The notes below the pieces were generated by a model. It did not search any database, was not told the DNA's origin, and worked only from the letters and a program-made list of their open reading frames with translations. A stretch of 41,216 nt of DNA from Candidatus Phocaeicola gallistercoris. Its GTDB lineage: Bacteria > Bacteroidota > Bacteroidia > Bacteroidales > Bacteroidaceae. Positions 16,201-25,612 of the stretch are shown here, in pieces (within the stretch, counting starts at the first letter, position 1; the number at the start of each line of letters is the position of its first letter). The position numbers and the translations under genes were made by a program. Where the stretch lies: contig DXCG01000030.1 in the NCBI GenBank assembly GCA_019116145.1, forward strand, positions 1 to 41,216, written 5' to 3'.

Positions 16201-17828
16201 AAGATTCATCTCTAACAACAGATAGTATTCAAGCAAATGTTGAGCTATCTCAAATTCCTTTAAATATTGCTAATGCTTTTATTCCAGACAAAATGGCGAT
16301 TTTAGATGGAAAACTGAACGGAGATATCTCCATCGTAGGAGAAAGTAGCCAGCCAATTATGAACGGTTACTTAAATTTAGACAGCTCGAGCATCAATATT
16401 CCCAAGACATCATTACACTTACAATTTGATAACCGTCCCATCAAAATAGTCAACAATCATTTATGGTTTGATCAATTCAATCTTTATACACAAGGGAAAA
16501 GCCCCTTTACAATTAATGGAGAAATTGATATGAGGCAACTCAATTCGGCTTACCTCAATTTATCCATGAATACCCATAATTTTGAGCTTATTAATGCAAA
16601 ACGAAGCAAAGCATCCATGATTCACGGGAAATTATATGTTGACCTCAATTCTACAATAAAAGGCACTCCCGACAATTTGACCATGCGCGGCAATATGAAC
16701 ATTTTAGGAAGCAGTAATTTCACTTACATTCTTCAAGACTCACCTCTTACTGTAGAAGACCGACTGGGAGAGACCGTCACTTTCGTCGATTTTAAAGATA
16801 CAACAACCGTTGTCAAAAAAGACATTCCGACACTTTCTTTAGGAGGCATGGATATCTTAATGACACTTCATATTGACGAAGCAGTTCAGGCACGTGTTGA
16901 TTTAAATGAAAACGGCAGTAACTATATGTCGCTTGAAGGAGGTGGAGACCTTTCATTCCAATATCAACCAGATGGTAATATGTTTTTAAACGGAAGATAT
17001 TCATTAATAAGTGGAGAATTGAAATATGAACTTCCCATTATTCCCCTTAAAACATTTCATATACAAAACGGAAGCTATATTGAATGGACAGGAAACATAA
17101 TGAATCCTAATATGAACATCAAAGCATCCGAACGGATGAGAGCTTCGGTTTCTACCGATGGGAACAGCTCACGAATGGTCAACTTCGATGTTGGTATCAA
17201 CTTAACCAATCGTTTGGAAAATTTAGGCTTTGCCTTTACACTCGAAGCCCCCGATGACGGGAATATGCAAAATGAATTGGCATCGAAATCGGTAGAAGAA
17301 AAGAATAAACTTGCCATTACTATGTTGGTTACAGGAATGTATCTCACAGAAGACAACACAAATACCAAAGGTCTTGACACCAACAGCATGTTAAACTCTT
17401 TCTTGCAAGGGGAAATCAACAAAATAGCTGGAAGTGCTTTAAAAACCATCGACATTAACTTTGGCATGGAAACGACAGACGAAGATGCAACAGGAACTTC
17501 ACGTACGGACTATAATTTCCAATTTGCCAAACGATTTTGGAATAATAGGTTTCAAGTTGTAATCGGAGGAAAAATTTCAACTGGAAATGAAGCTACCCAA
17601 CAACAAAACGAAGCATTCATAGATAACATTTCATTAGAATACAGACTTGACAATAGTGGGACACGTTATATCAAACTATTCCACAACAAAAATTACGAAA
17701 GTATACTCGATGGAGAAGTTATAGAAACCGGTGTAGGTATCGTACTTAGGAAAAAGATCAGCAAACTTGGAGAATTGTTCATCTTCAAAAGGAGAAAAGA
17801 TGCTGACAAATTAAATCAATCCAAATGA
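13236..17828 (+). CDS. tamB: TamB-like translocation and assembly module protein
   Basis: This very large (1530 residues) envelope protein has an N-terminal membrane anchor (about residues 8-30, ILSPIILFFLVCTLLYIP). A long beta-rich body of AsmA/TamB type follows, then the C-terminal TamB (DUF490) domain from about residue 1150. TamB proteins span the periplasm and are linked to outer-membrane protein assembly and lipid transport. The C-terminal domain is recognisable at PIIPLKTFHIQNGSYIEWTG and MLVTGMYLTEDNT, and ends in a basic tail. It lies 12 bases upstream of tamL, the partner outer-membrane protein. A possible -7 box with one mismatch (TATATTCG, 13204-13211) precedes it. Confidence 0.88.
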   Translation: MKKYIRWAGSIILSPIILFFLVCTLLYIPTIQNYLVKIATNYLSETTGMQISIKRISLEFPLDVVIHQPLLVDNQDTILYAKRLTASVQAIPLIKKQIEINELSIQEAFVNSTNLIEGMTLKGELGKLLIASHGISLNKETATIDKLELNNTHLSLCLNDTSTTDTTSSSPLPWKIDLCKADLNDISFAMQMPLDTLNLTASLRNASIKNGIIDLSQPNYRIEAISLTDGTFQLDKNNSPVLTTSLDPSHLYITNLNLHADSILYSERAIQANLSKLNLKERSGIEITSVKGIIKTTGNNIIIPTFELNTTDSYMNIYASSGLNILNNPKENMSFRLSAEIGKNDLFKFIPGITSDITKNYPSSPLQVKAGIDGNLNQIDLTSLSIQIPQIIRTEAKGYINSPLDDAQRNGNLMLSLETYNMRSFEKMMENVSLPAGIQLVGNAKINGYQLSTDVLLNIKNRKNAFLTAEYNQQTERYMADLQIDSLNIHHFLPNDSLYEVNASAHVEGKGFDFFSPQTSIVFTGNISQLMYGNHAFSNITIDADMHQSKAKALLNIQDQDIDLSSIFTASLHRQDVKANLSAKLNNFNFQTFSLTDESLKSALQLNATMSTDLKNNHKMNASLTNIQLITPKKTFKTKDLHAGGEITSDSVRCYVNAGDLTLLFKSMNNLENLTRQSNILLSEFSRQWKRKQLNQKLLKNLLPEAQLHVFSGADNPIANFIATKQLHYDLFHLSLKTSQDIGLNGEFNLYGLHTDSLRLDTITIKAQQDTACFQIHNSIKALTNKYQEGFNILLDGQIESTSGKAAIQYLNSNEEKGVDIGLQAFLRPKGISVHLSPITPTLLYRTFYANKNNFIFIGDKGSIQADLELYDENRSGLSFHSTPDSVKQQNLNLTLSKINISELRRIIPYMPDIAGHINAKINYLQENADTQVSANVSIDQFAYDKQILGNWSAEAVYLPKSENEHDIIGFLSLDQKKILTLNGSYFTKDSSLTTDSIQANVELSQIPLNIANAFIPDKMAILDGKLNGDISIVGESSQPIMNGYLNLDSSSINIPKTSLHLQFDNRPIKIVNNHLWFDQFNLYTQGKSPFTINGEIDMRQLNSAYLNLSMNTHNFELINAKRSKASMIHGKLYVDLNSTIKGTPDNLTMRGNMNILGSSNFTYILQDSPLTVEDRLGETVTFVDFKDTTTVVKKDIPTLSLGGMDILMTLHIDEAVQARVDLNENGSNYMSLEGGGDLSFQYQPDGNMFLNGRYSLISGELKYELPIIPLKTFHIQNGSYIEWTGNIMNPNMNIKASERMRASVSTDGNSSRMVNFDVGINLTNRLENLGFAFTLEAPDDGNMQNELASKSVEEKNKLAITMLVTGMYLTEDNTNTKGLDTNSMLNSFLQGEINKIAGSALKTIDINFGMETTDEDATGTSRTDYNFQFAKRFWNNRFQVVIGGKISTGNEATQQQNEAFIDNISLEYRLDNSGTRYIKLFHNKNYESILDGEVIETGVGIVLRKKISKLGELFIFKRRKDADKLNQSK

Positions 17829-17840
17829 CAAAAAAATAAA

Positions 17841-20165
17841 ATGAAAAGACATTTTTTACATATAATTTCCTTTGTAATGTTTTTCTGCTGTTTCTCATGT
17901 TCAACAACAAAGAACTTACCAGAAGAAGAACTCTTATACAAAGGTCTTAATAAAATTACAATCATCAATAAAGACAAAAGTTCTAATGGAGATGAAGCAT
18001 TAAGTGAAGTACAAGGAGCCATCAGTATAGCTCCTAATTATGCCATTATGACTTACCCTAACATTCGTTTTCCGTTACCTTTCGGATTATGGGTATACAA
18101 TCGTTTCGTAGGAAGTGAAAAAAAATTCGGGAAATGGATTTTCAAAAAGTTAGCAGCAGACCCTGTTCTCTTATCGACAGTCAATCCTGATACCCGTGTA
18201 AAAGTTGCAACCAACCTGTTAAAAGACTATGGTTATTTTAATGGGAAAATAAACTATCAGGTAGACAGTACCAAAAATCCACGTGCCATTAAGCTGAGTT
18301 ACAATATCGACATGGGAAAACCGTTTTATATTGACACACTCATCTATGAAGGTTTTGCTCCGCAAACAGACAGCTTAATAATGAAACATTTCAATGCCCG
18401 TTTAATTCATAGAGGAGACAATTTTAATGTTATCCACTTAAATGACGAACGGCAACGACTCATAGATTTATTCCGGAACAATGGCTATTATTATGCACGC
18501 AACGATTTTTTAACCTTCCTTGCAGACACACTCATGCATCCGGGCTATGTAAATCTGAAACTTGTTCCACAACAAAATCTGCCGAAAGAAACTTTACAGA
18601 CTTACCGCATAGGCAATACATCCGTTTATTTAACCGATTACAATGGAGCAGCCCCAACCGATTCACTTAAATTCAGAGATTTCACTGTTTACTACCCGGG
18701 AGAAAAACCCGGTATCCGATTTAACGTTTTACGCAAACGTTTCCTCTATCGCAAAGGAGATGTGTACTCACAAACAATGCAAAACTATACACAAGAAGCA
18801 TTATCCCGCTTGGGAGTATTCAAATTCAGCGAAATACAGTATACTCCACGAGCCAACAATAAAGATACACTCGATGTACGCGTCAATGCCATGTTCGACC
18901 TTCCATACGACAGTGAACTTGAATTTAATGTTACAACAAAAAGCACTAAACAAACCGGACCGGGAGCCATATTCAATCTTTCACGCAGAAATTTTCTTCG
19001 AATGGGAGCTTCGCTCAACTTAGAGTTAAAGGGTTCTTACGAATGGCAAACCAGTTCTACTGTCGATGGAGACAAGTCTGTTATGAATTCTTATGAATTA
19101 GGAGCAGCTCTTTCTCTTGATTTCCCACGTCTTATTTTGCCTTGGGTTAAAGAACGCGGACAATCTTTTTTCCTTCCATCGCAAACTAATTTTAAAGTTT
19201 ACGCAGAACAAATAAACAGAGCTCGTTATTTTAAAATGCTTTCTTTTGGAGGAACTGTTTCATATAGCTTCCAACCCTCAAGAAGCATGAAGCATACCGT
19301 TACCCCTCTACATCTTGCATTTAACCATTTACAACACCGTACTGCCACTTTCGATTCGATAGCCAATGCGAATCCTATGCTTTTCCATAGTTTAGACGAT
19401 CAATTTATACCCTCAATTACCTATACTTTCACTTACGATAACTCATGGAGAAAGAAAAAATGGAATTTATGGTGGGAAAATTCATTCACATCCGCCGGTA
19501 ATGTCACATCTCTTATTTACACAGCTTTCGGGAAGAGTATAAAAACAAGAGATAAGAAATTTTTAGGAACACCATTCGCCCAGTTCTTGAAATTCTCCAG
19601 TGAAATAAGACCACTGTATAACATCACCCCCAAACAACAACTGGCAGGAAGATTTATGGCAGGAATTATTTGGGCATACGGAAATAAATTAATTGCACCT
19701 TATAATGAACAATTCTATGTTGGAGGAGCCAATAGTATACGAGCTTTCACCATCCGGTCTATCGGTCCGGGGCGATTCCATCCGTCTGAAATCTCATCTT
19801 ATTCATATGTTGATGAAACAGGAGATATAAAACTGGAAGCCAATTTAGAATATCGTTTCCGCATTTTCTCAAATCTATTCGGAGGAAATTTAAACGGTGC
19901 CGCATTTCTCGACGCTGGAAACGTATGGTTATTACGGAAAGATGCGGCACGTCCTAATGCTGAATTCAGTCTTAATCACTTTTTCGACAGTATCGCTTTA
20001 GGAACAGGAATTGGTATACGCTACGATTTATCGTTCCTTGTTCTCCGGCTCGACTGGGGAATAGCCCTGCATGTTCCATACGATACCGGGAAAAGTGGTT
20101 ATTACAATATTCCCAAATTCAAAGATGGAATGGGAATTCATTTCGCTATCGGATATCCTTTCTAG
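17841..20165 (+). CDS. tamL: BamA/TamA-family outer-membrane protein (TamL-like lipoprotein)
   Basis: This is an Omp85-superfamily barrel protein of 774 residues. The N-terminus is a signal peptide ending in CCFSC, with the likely lipidated cysteine at C20. That is unusual for BamA but typical of Bacteroidota TamL. The lipobox is imperfect because -3 is Cys. POTRA-like segments fill the N-terminal half (VKVATNLLKDYGYFNGKINY, LFRNNGYYYARNDF). The barrel carries the Omp85 signature YVGGANSIRAFTIRSIGPG, and the protein ends with an aromatic residue (AIGYPF), as outer-membrane barrels do. It is co-transcribed with tamB, and the two should form one envelope-spanning machine. Its stop lies only 23 bases from the convergent murF-alr stop. 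Confidence 0.88.
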   Translation: MKRHFLHIISFVMFFCCFSCSTTKNLPEEELLYKGLNKITIINKDKSSNGDEALSEVQGAISIAPNYAIMTYPNIRFPLPFGLWVYNRFVGSEKKFGKWIFKKLAADPVLLSTVNPDTRVKVATNLLKDYGYFNGKINYQVDSTKNPRAIKLSYNIDMGKPFYIDTLIYEGFAPQTDSLIMKHFNARLIHRGDNFNVIHLNDERQRLIDLFRNNGYYYARNDFLTFLADTLMHPGYVNLKLVPQQNLPKETLQTYRIGNTSVYLTDYNGAAPTDSLKFRDFTVYYPGEKPGIRFNVLRKRFLYRKGDVYSQTMQNYTQEALSRLGVFKFSEIQYTPRANNKDTLDVRVNAMFDLPYDSELEFNVTTKSTKQTGPGAIFNLSRRNFLRMGASLNLELKGSYEWQTSSTVDGDKSVMNSYELGAALSLDFPRLILPWVKERGQSFFLPSQTNFKVYAEQINRARYFKMLSFGGTVSYSFQPSRSMKHTVTPLHLAFNHLQHRTATFDSIANANPMLFHSLDDQFIPSITYTFTYDNSWRKKKWNLWWENSFTSAGNVTSLIYTAFGKSIKTRDKKFLGTPFAQFLKFSSEIRPLYNITPKQQLAGRFMAGIIWAYGNKLIAPYNEQFYVGGANSIRAFTIRSIGPGRFHPSEISSYSYVDETGDIKLEANLEYRFRIFSNLFGGNLNGAAFLDAGNVWLLRKDAARPNAEFSLNHFFDSIALGTGIGIRYDLSFLVLRLDWGIALHVPYDTGKSGYYNIPKFKDGMGIHFAIGYPF

Positions 20166-20188
20166 AAAATCGATGCTCATTAAATTAT

Positions 20189-22654
20189 TCAATTTTGATA
20201 ATACACACGTTTTACACGATCAGATACACTCGTCAATATTTCATAAGGTATTGTATCTAATAAATCGGATAAAATGGTTACAGGCAAGCTATCGCCAAAA
20301 ATAATAACTTTATCACCTTCTTTACACTCAATATCTGTCACATCTATCATTGATACATCCATACAAATATTCCCTACATAAAAAGCTTTTTGACCATTAA
20401 CCAAACAATAACCTTTTCCATTACCCAAATGCCGATCTAATCCATCAGCATATCCAATCGGGATAGCAGCGATACGGGATTTTCTATGCAATATACCTTT
20501 CCTCCCATATCCTACCGTCTCGTCTGCTTCCACATCATGTATTTGCAGTATGGTCGATTTTAAAGTACTTACATTGTTCAAAATCTTATTTGTAAACGGA
20601 TCGATTCCATAAAGACCTATCCCTAAACGAACCATATCAAACTGGGCACTTGGGAACCGCTCTATTCCGGCTGTATTACAAATATGACGTAAAATTTTAT
20701 GATTAAAACCTTCTTGCAATTCGGAAGAAGCTTTTTCAAATAGCTCAACCTGCCGATGTGTAAATGTATCAAGCCGCGCAGAATCGCTCCCTACCAAATG
20801 AGAAAAAACAGAACGAGGAATGACAGCCGATTGCCGATGCAAACGATCTTTCAATTTTTCCATATCTTTCGGATCAAATCCCAAACGATGCATACCTGTA
20901 TCTATCTTTATATGGATAGGGAAATTGGACACACCTTCCCTCTCGGCTGCCCTAATCAAGACATCCAACAAATGAAAGCTATAAACTTCTGGTTCCAAAC
21001 GATAATCAAACATTGTTTTAAATGCAGTCATTTCCGGATTCATAATTATTATTGATGCATTTATTCCTGCCTTACGCAAGTCAGCACCTTCATCGGCAAC
21101 AGCAACTGCCAAATAATCCACACGATGTTCCTCCAATGTTTTTGCGATTTCAAAATATCCAGCTCCATACGCTGAAGCCTTCACCATGCAGACCATTTTT
21201 GTTTCTTGTTTTAACTTATTGCGATAATAATTCAAATTCTCTACCAAAGCACTCAAATTCAATTCCAATATTGTTTCATGAACTTTTAGTTCAAGCAAAT
21301 CGGAAACCGTATCGAAATGAAATGCACGAGCTCCTTTAACTAATATAATCTCATTTTTCAAAGTATTTAAAACTCCCGATTCTATCAATTCTGTTGTTGT
21401 CCGAAAGAACTGTTTGTCCATTTCAAAACGAGAAGCATTACTTGAAATACTTTCACCTACTCCTATTATACGGTCAACTCCCCGATTATGTACCAAATCG
21501 GCAACTTGACGATAAAGCAACTTTCCGGGCTGACCACTTTCAAGTATATCCGAAAGTATTAATGTCCTTTTCTTGCCTTTATTTTCTTCACGCCGAGCCA
21601 TGAAATCGAGAGCAATATCGAGCGAAGCAAAATCTGAATTATAACTATCATTTATCAATAAACAGCCATTTTTCCCTTCCTTTACTTCCAAACGCATTGC
21701 AACCGACTCCAATTGTGACATTCGTTGTGCTATTTTCTCGGGAGATATCATCAGGTACAACGCAGCAGCCAAACAATTTAACGAGTTTTCTATGGAAGCA
21801 TCGTCAATAAATGGTATCCGATATTCTTTCAAGAAACCTAAATATTGATATTTTATGGTTGTTCCTGTATCATCTTTTTCTATCTGTTCTATAAATAACG
21901 GACGCTCTGCATCTTTCGTTGACCATGCTATTTCCCGAGCTGTAAACAATGATTTTGACACACAACTACTAATCAACTCATTATCTCCGTTATAAATAAG
22001 GACATCGCAATCTTTAAACAATTGCAACTTTTCCATACACTTCTCCTGTAAAGATGCAAAGTTCTCTTGATGGGCTCCTCCTATATTGGTTATAATACCG
22101 ATTGTAGGACGAATAATAGGCTGCAAAGCTTCCATTTCTCCCATTTCTGAAATACCAGCTTCAAAAACGCCCAACTCCGTATGTTCATTCATCAACCAAA
22201 CAGATAAAGGAACACCGATTTGAGAATTATAACTTCGTGGAGAACGTGTAACCACTTTATCTGGAGTAACCAGCTGATATATCCATTCTTTGACTACTGT
22301 TTTTCCATTACTTCCAGTAATGCCTATAACCGGAATGTCAAACTGTTCGCGATGCTTTGCCGCCAAACGTTGCAACGCTTTCAATGTATCGTTTACAACC
22401 AAAAAATTCGAGCCTTGACAATGCTTTATCGCATCTGGCAATTCTGTCACAACAAAATTACGGACTCCTTTCGCATACAATTCTTCAATATATTTATGAC
22501 CATCGTTACGCTTCGTCTTTAACGCAAAAAATAAAGTCTCTTCCGGGAAACACAGCGAACGACTATCTGTCAATAACCAATCAATATTCACATTATGCGT
22601 TCCCACTCTCTTTGCACCGATAACCGATGCTATTTCTTCAATCGATCTCGACAT
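20189..22654 (-). CDS. murF-alr: Bifunctional MurF ligase / alanine racemase
   Basis: This 821-residue fusion combines two cytoplasmic peptidoglycan-precursor steps. The N-terminal half (to about 445) is UDP-MurNAc-tripeptide:D-Ala-D-Ala ligase, with the ATP-binding GITGSNGKT (residues 111-119), INDSYNSDFASL and KGARAFHFD. The C-terminal half is alanine racemase: the PLP lysine lies in MVKASAYGAG, IDTGMHRLGFD follows, and the other catalytic region is CNTAGIERFP through VGYGRKG and IPIGYADGLDR. The fusion links D-alanine supply to its use. Such fusions are known in Bacteroidota. Its start overlaps the 3' end of the GSCFA gene by 25 bases, so it is probably translated from the same mRNA. Confidence 0.95.
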   Translation of the reverse strand: MSRSIEEIASVIGAKRVGTHNVNIDWLLTDSRSLCFPEETLFFALKTKRNDGHKYIEELYAKGVRNFVVTELPDAIKHCQGSNFLVVNDTLKALQRLAAKHREQFDIPVIGITGSNGKTVVKEWIYQLVTPDKVVTRSPRSYNSQIGVPLSVWLMNEHTELGVFEAGISEMGEMEALQPIIRPTIGIITNIGGAHQENFASLQEKCMEKLQLFKDCDVLIYNGDNELISSCVSKSLFTAREIAWSTKDAERPLFIEQIEKDDTGTTIKYQYLGFLKEYRIPFIDDASIENSLNCLAAALYLMISPEKIAQRMSQLESVAMRLEVKEGKNGCLLINDSYNSDFASLDIALDFMARREENKGKKRTLILSDILESGQPGKLLYRQVADLVHNRGVDRIIGVGESISSNASRFEMDKQFFRTTTELIESGVLNTLKNEIILVKGARAFHFDTVSDLLELKVHETILELNLSALVENLNYYRNKLKQETKMVCMVKASAYGAGYFEIAKTLEEHRVDYLAVAVADEGADLRKAGINASIIIMNPEMTAFKTMFDYRLEPEVYSFHLLDVLIRAAEREGVSNFPIHIKIDTGMHRLGFDPKDMEKLKDRLHRQSAVIPRSVFSHLVGSDSARLDTFTHRQVELFEKASSELQEGFNHKILRHICNTAGIERFPSAQFDMVRLGIGLYGIDPFTNKILNNVSTLKSTILQIHDVEADETVGYGRKGILHRKSRIAAIPIGYADGLDRHLGNGKGYCLVNGQKAFYVGNICMDVSMIDVTDIECKEGDKVIIFGDSLPVTILSDLLDTIPYEILTSVSDRVKRVYYQN

Positions 22655-23616
22655 ATTTCTATTTCTTTTTGAACATCTAAGTACGGAAATTTTTCTTTTA
22701 GCAATTCTATTCTTAACAGTATTTGACTTAAAAAACGTTGATATTGATTCGAATTGACATCAAACGGGCGATGGTTTATTCCTTTTTTCAGTTTTTCCCA
22801 TTCATTTAAAAAAGTAATTGTAGAAGGAGGAAAGAATACCTTACCGACACATTCCCACATGTAATCAATAGCCAACTGGGAGGGATGTAACATATCTTCC
22901 GCATAAAAACGATAATCGCGCAATTCATCGATCATTATTTCATACGAAGGGAAATAAAAACAACATGGAAATTTTTCAACCAGCTGTTGAGCAGCCAACA
23001 ATAAAACCGATTTGCTGACCTGATTCCCATGCATGCCATCTTTTACATGCCGTATCGGGCTGACGGTAAAAAGGAAATGAACCTGAGGATTCAATATCAT
23101 CATTTCTTTGATTAACTTAGTATATGTTTCAACTATTTCATCGACTGACAACAGGCGACGCGTAAAACAATGGCTTGGCAATTTATGACAATTTCCCACT
23201 ACTTCACCCGTTTCTTTCCATTCATAAACCCATGCGGTTCCCCATGTAAATATCATCCACCGAACTTGCGGAAACAAATTTATCGCATTTTGTAAACGTC
23301 CGTTTATTTTTCCAAGACATTCTCCTTTATCTGAAGATGAGAAAGAACCATGGTGCATCATACTGTACCAAACGTCTTGATCTTTTCTCAAATTCGTCTC
23401 ATCAAATTTTTTTTTCGTCAGCACGTTCGAGAGAGCTTTTGCTATCGAATATGGATTATACAATATTCCAAAAGGATTTATATCGCACTGAAATTTGTAA
23501 TCGGAAAATAATTTTCCAATATTCTCAACAAAGCACGAACCCCATAACATCAATATATCCGAATGATGAATAGGAGGAACACCTACAGGCAAATCAACTT
23601 TAGTTCTGAATTCCAT
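22630..23616 (-). CDS. GSCFA domain protein
   Basis: This cytoplasmic protein of about 328 residues carries the GSCFA domain, named for the sequence seen here as MLWGSCFVENIG. Other conserved blocks are INPFGILYNPYSI, FTWGTAWVY and FTVSPIRHVKDG, with a late AEDMLHPS. The GSC-start, N-terminal block and D-x-x-H ending resemble SGNH/GDSL hydrolases, so an esterase-like activity is plausible, though the substrate is unknown. I start at the second Met (23616, MEFRTKVDLPVG), the family N-terminus. The gene overlaps murF-alr by 25 bases, suggesting a cell-wall connection by operon membership only. Confidence 0.8.
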   Translation of the reverse strand: MEFRTKVDLPVGVPPIHHSDILMLWGSCFVENIGKLFSDYKFQCDINPFGILYNPYSIAKALSNVLTKKKFDETNLRKDQDVWYSMMHHGSFSSSDKGECLGKINGRLQNAINLFPQVRWMIFTWGTAWVYEWKETGEVVGNCHKLPSHCFTRRLLSVDEIVETYTKLIKEMMILNPQVHFLFTVSPIRHVKDGMHGNQVSKSVLLLAAQQLVEKFPCCFYFPSYEIMIDELRDYRFYAEDMLHPSQLAIDYMWECVGKVFFPPSTITFLNEWEKLKKGINHRPFDVNSNQYQRFLSQILLRIELLKEKFPYLDVQKEIEICRDRLKK

Positions 23617-23643
23617 AAACAAATACTGTTGTTATTTTTAGCA

Positions 23644-23651
23644 CAAATGTA
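23644..23651 (-). promoter_or_regulatory. -7 box for the GSCFA-murF-alr operon
   Basis: The minus strand reads TACATTTG, an exact -7 match 27 bases before the chosen start. No -33 TTG was seen at normal spacing. Confidence 0.45.
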
Positions 23652-23673
23652 AACACAATACATATATTTATTG

Positions 23674-23681
23674 TACTTTTG
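23674..23681 (+). promoter_or_regulatory. -7 box for dxs-trkA
   Basis: TACTTTTG matches the -7 consensus. Its last base is the first base of the GTG start proposed by the ORF track, so that start cannot be transcribed from this promoter; ATG 23708 is favoured. No -33 TTG is evident. Confidence 0.5.
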
Positions 23682-23707
23682 TGACATTAATCTTGAAACA
23701 AAACCTG

Positions 23708-25609
23708 ATGGAACAAGTTACTTCTTACGAATTGTTGAGTAAAATAGATAGCCCGGAAGATTTACGCCATCTTCCTGCCGAATTGCTTCCTGAAGTCTGT
23801 AAAGAGTTAAGAGAAAAAATAATAGATGAGCTTTCACGTAACCCGGGGCATCTTGGGTCGAGCTTAGGAGCCATTGAATTAACTGTTGCTATCCATTATA
23901 TATATAATACTCCATACGACCGGATCGTATGGGATGTAGGTCATCAGGCTTACAGCCACAAAATATTAACGGGACGAAGAGACCGTTTCTATACCAACCG
24001 AAAGCTAAACGGTTTGTGTCCGTTTCCTTCACCCGATGAAAGCGAATACGATACTTTCACATGCGGACACGCTTCCAATTCAATTTCAGCAGCATTAGGC
24101 ATGGCCGTTGCAGCCACCAAAAAAGGAGAAACCAACCGCCATGTTGTTGCGATTATCGGAGATGGTTCCATGAGCGGAGGACTTGCTTTTGAAGGATTGA
24201 ACAATGCATCTTCTACACCTAACAACCTTCTGATTATCTTAAATGATAACAATATGGCTATCGACCGAAGTGTTGGAGGCATGAAACAGTATTTATTGAA
24301 TCTCCAAACATCGAAAAGCTATAACCTTATCCGATATAAAATAGCACAGAAGCTACGCCAATTAGGTATTCTCAACGAAGAACGCAGGAAAAGCCTGCTA
24401 CGTTTCAACAACAGTTTGAAATCGATTCTAACCCAACAGCAGAATGTCTTTGAAGGAATGAACATTCGCTATTTCGGACCTATAAACGGACATGATGTCT
24501 TAGGACTTGCCAAAGTCTTAAAAGAAATTAAAGACATGAAAGGTCCTAAACTTCTTCATATCCATACAAGAAAAGGGAAAGGATATGAACCGGCCGAAAA
24601 AGAAGCAACCATTTGGCACGCTCCGGGAATATTCAATAAAGAAACAGGCGAACGAATCATAACCGATACAACAGGAAAGCCCCCTTTATTTCAAGAAGTT
24701 TTTGGAAACACATTATTGGAGTTGGCACAAAAAAACGACAAAATCATAGGTGTTACACCTGCAATGCCAACCGGGTGCTCGATGAATATCTTAATGAAAG
24801 CCATGCCCGAAAGAGCGTTCGATGTAGGTATAGCAGAAGGTCATGCCGTTACCTTTTCAGGTGGAATGGCAAAAGAAGGACTTCAACCATTTTGCAATAT
24901 TTACTCTTCATTCATGCAACGCGCATACGATAATCTTATCCACGATGTTGCCATTCAACGATTAAATGTCGTTTTATGTTTAGATCGTGCCGGATTAGTA
25001 GGTGAAGACGGCCCCACCCATCATGGAATATTCGACATGGCATATCTGCGCCCGATTCCCAATTTAACAATTGCATCTCCCTACGATGAACATGAATTAC
25101 GAAAGCTCATGTACACAGCTCAACTTCCCAATCAAGGACCGTTTGTTATCCGCTATCCACGGGGAAGAGGATATTTAGTCAATTGGGCATGTCCGTTAGA
25201 AGCTGTTGAAATAGGAAAAGGAAGGAAACTAAAAAATGGATACGATTTAGCAGTTATATCTATCGGACCTATAGGGAATGACACTGCACAAGCTATCAGT
25301 GAAGCAGAAAAACAAACAGGGAAAAGCATTGCCCACTATGACTTAAGATTCTTAAAGCCATTGGATGAAGAAATGCTTCACGAAATAGGAAAAAAATTCC
25401 AACGAATTATCACTGTTGAAGACGGAGTCCTCAAAGGTGGTATGGGAAGTGCAATTCTTGAATTTATGTCCGATAATAACTATACCCCTATTATAAAAAG
25501 GATAGGTATTCCAGACGCATTCATCCAACATGGATCGGTACAAGCATTGCACACCATCTGCCACATCGACAAAAACAACATCTTAAACACAATCATTAAA
25601 CTATTATAA
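23708..25609 (+). CDS. dxs: 1-deoxy-D-xylulose-5-phosphate synthase
   Basis: DXS makes 1-deoxyxylulose 5-phosphate from pyruvate and glyceraldehyde 3-phosphate, the first step of the MEP isoprenoid pathway and also a feed into thiamine and pyridoxal synthesis. Conserved elements are [18 protein letters not shown] (H48), WDVGHQAY (H80), the thiamine-diphosphate motif [12 protein letters not shown] through NDNNMAI, the catalytic Glu in [11 protein letters not shown], and [15 protein letters not shown]. With the start at ATG 23708 the protein has 633 residues, normal for the family. The tracked GTG at 23681 is rejected because it touches the -7 box. It is followed 3 bases later by trkA. Confidence 0.96.
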   Translation: MEQVTSYELLSKIDSPEDLRHLPAELLPEVCKELREKIIDELSRNPGHLGSSLGAIELTVAIHYIYNTPYDRIVWDVGHQAYSHKILTGRRDRFYTNRKLNGLCPFPSPDESEYDTFTCGHASNSISAALGMAVAATKKGETNRHVVAIIGDGSMSGGLAFEGLNNASSTPNNLLIILNDNNMAIDRSVGGMKQYLLNLQTSKSYNLIRYKIAQKLRQLGILNEERRKSLLRFNNSLKSILTQQQNVFEGMNIRYFGPINGHDVLGLAKVLKEIKDMKGPKLLHIHTRKGKGYEPAEKEATIWHAPGIFNKETGERIITDTTGKPPLFQEVFGNTLLELAQKNDKIIGVTPAMPTGCSMNILMKAMPERAFDVGIAEGHAVTFSGGMAKEGLQPFCNIYSSFMQRAYDNLIHDVAIQRLNVVLCLDRAGLVGEDGPTHHGIFDMAYLRPIPNLTIASPYDEHELRKLMYTAQLPNQGPFVIRYPRGRGYLVNWACPLEAVEIGKGRKLKNGYDLAVISIGPIGNDTAQAISEAEKQTGKSIAHYDLRFLKPLDEEMLHEIGKKFQRIITVEDGVLKGGMGSAILEFMSDNNYTPIIKRIGIPDAFIQHGSVQALHTICHIDKNNILNTIIKLL

Positions 25610-25612
25610 CTC

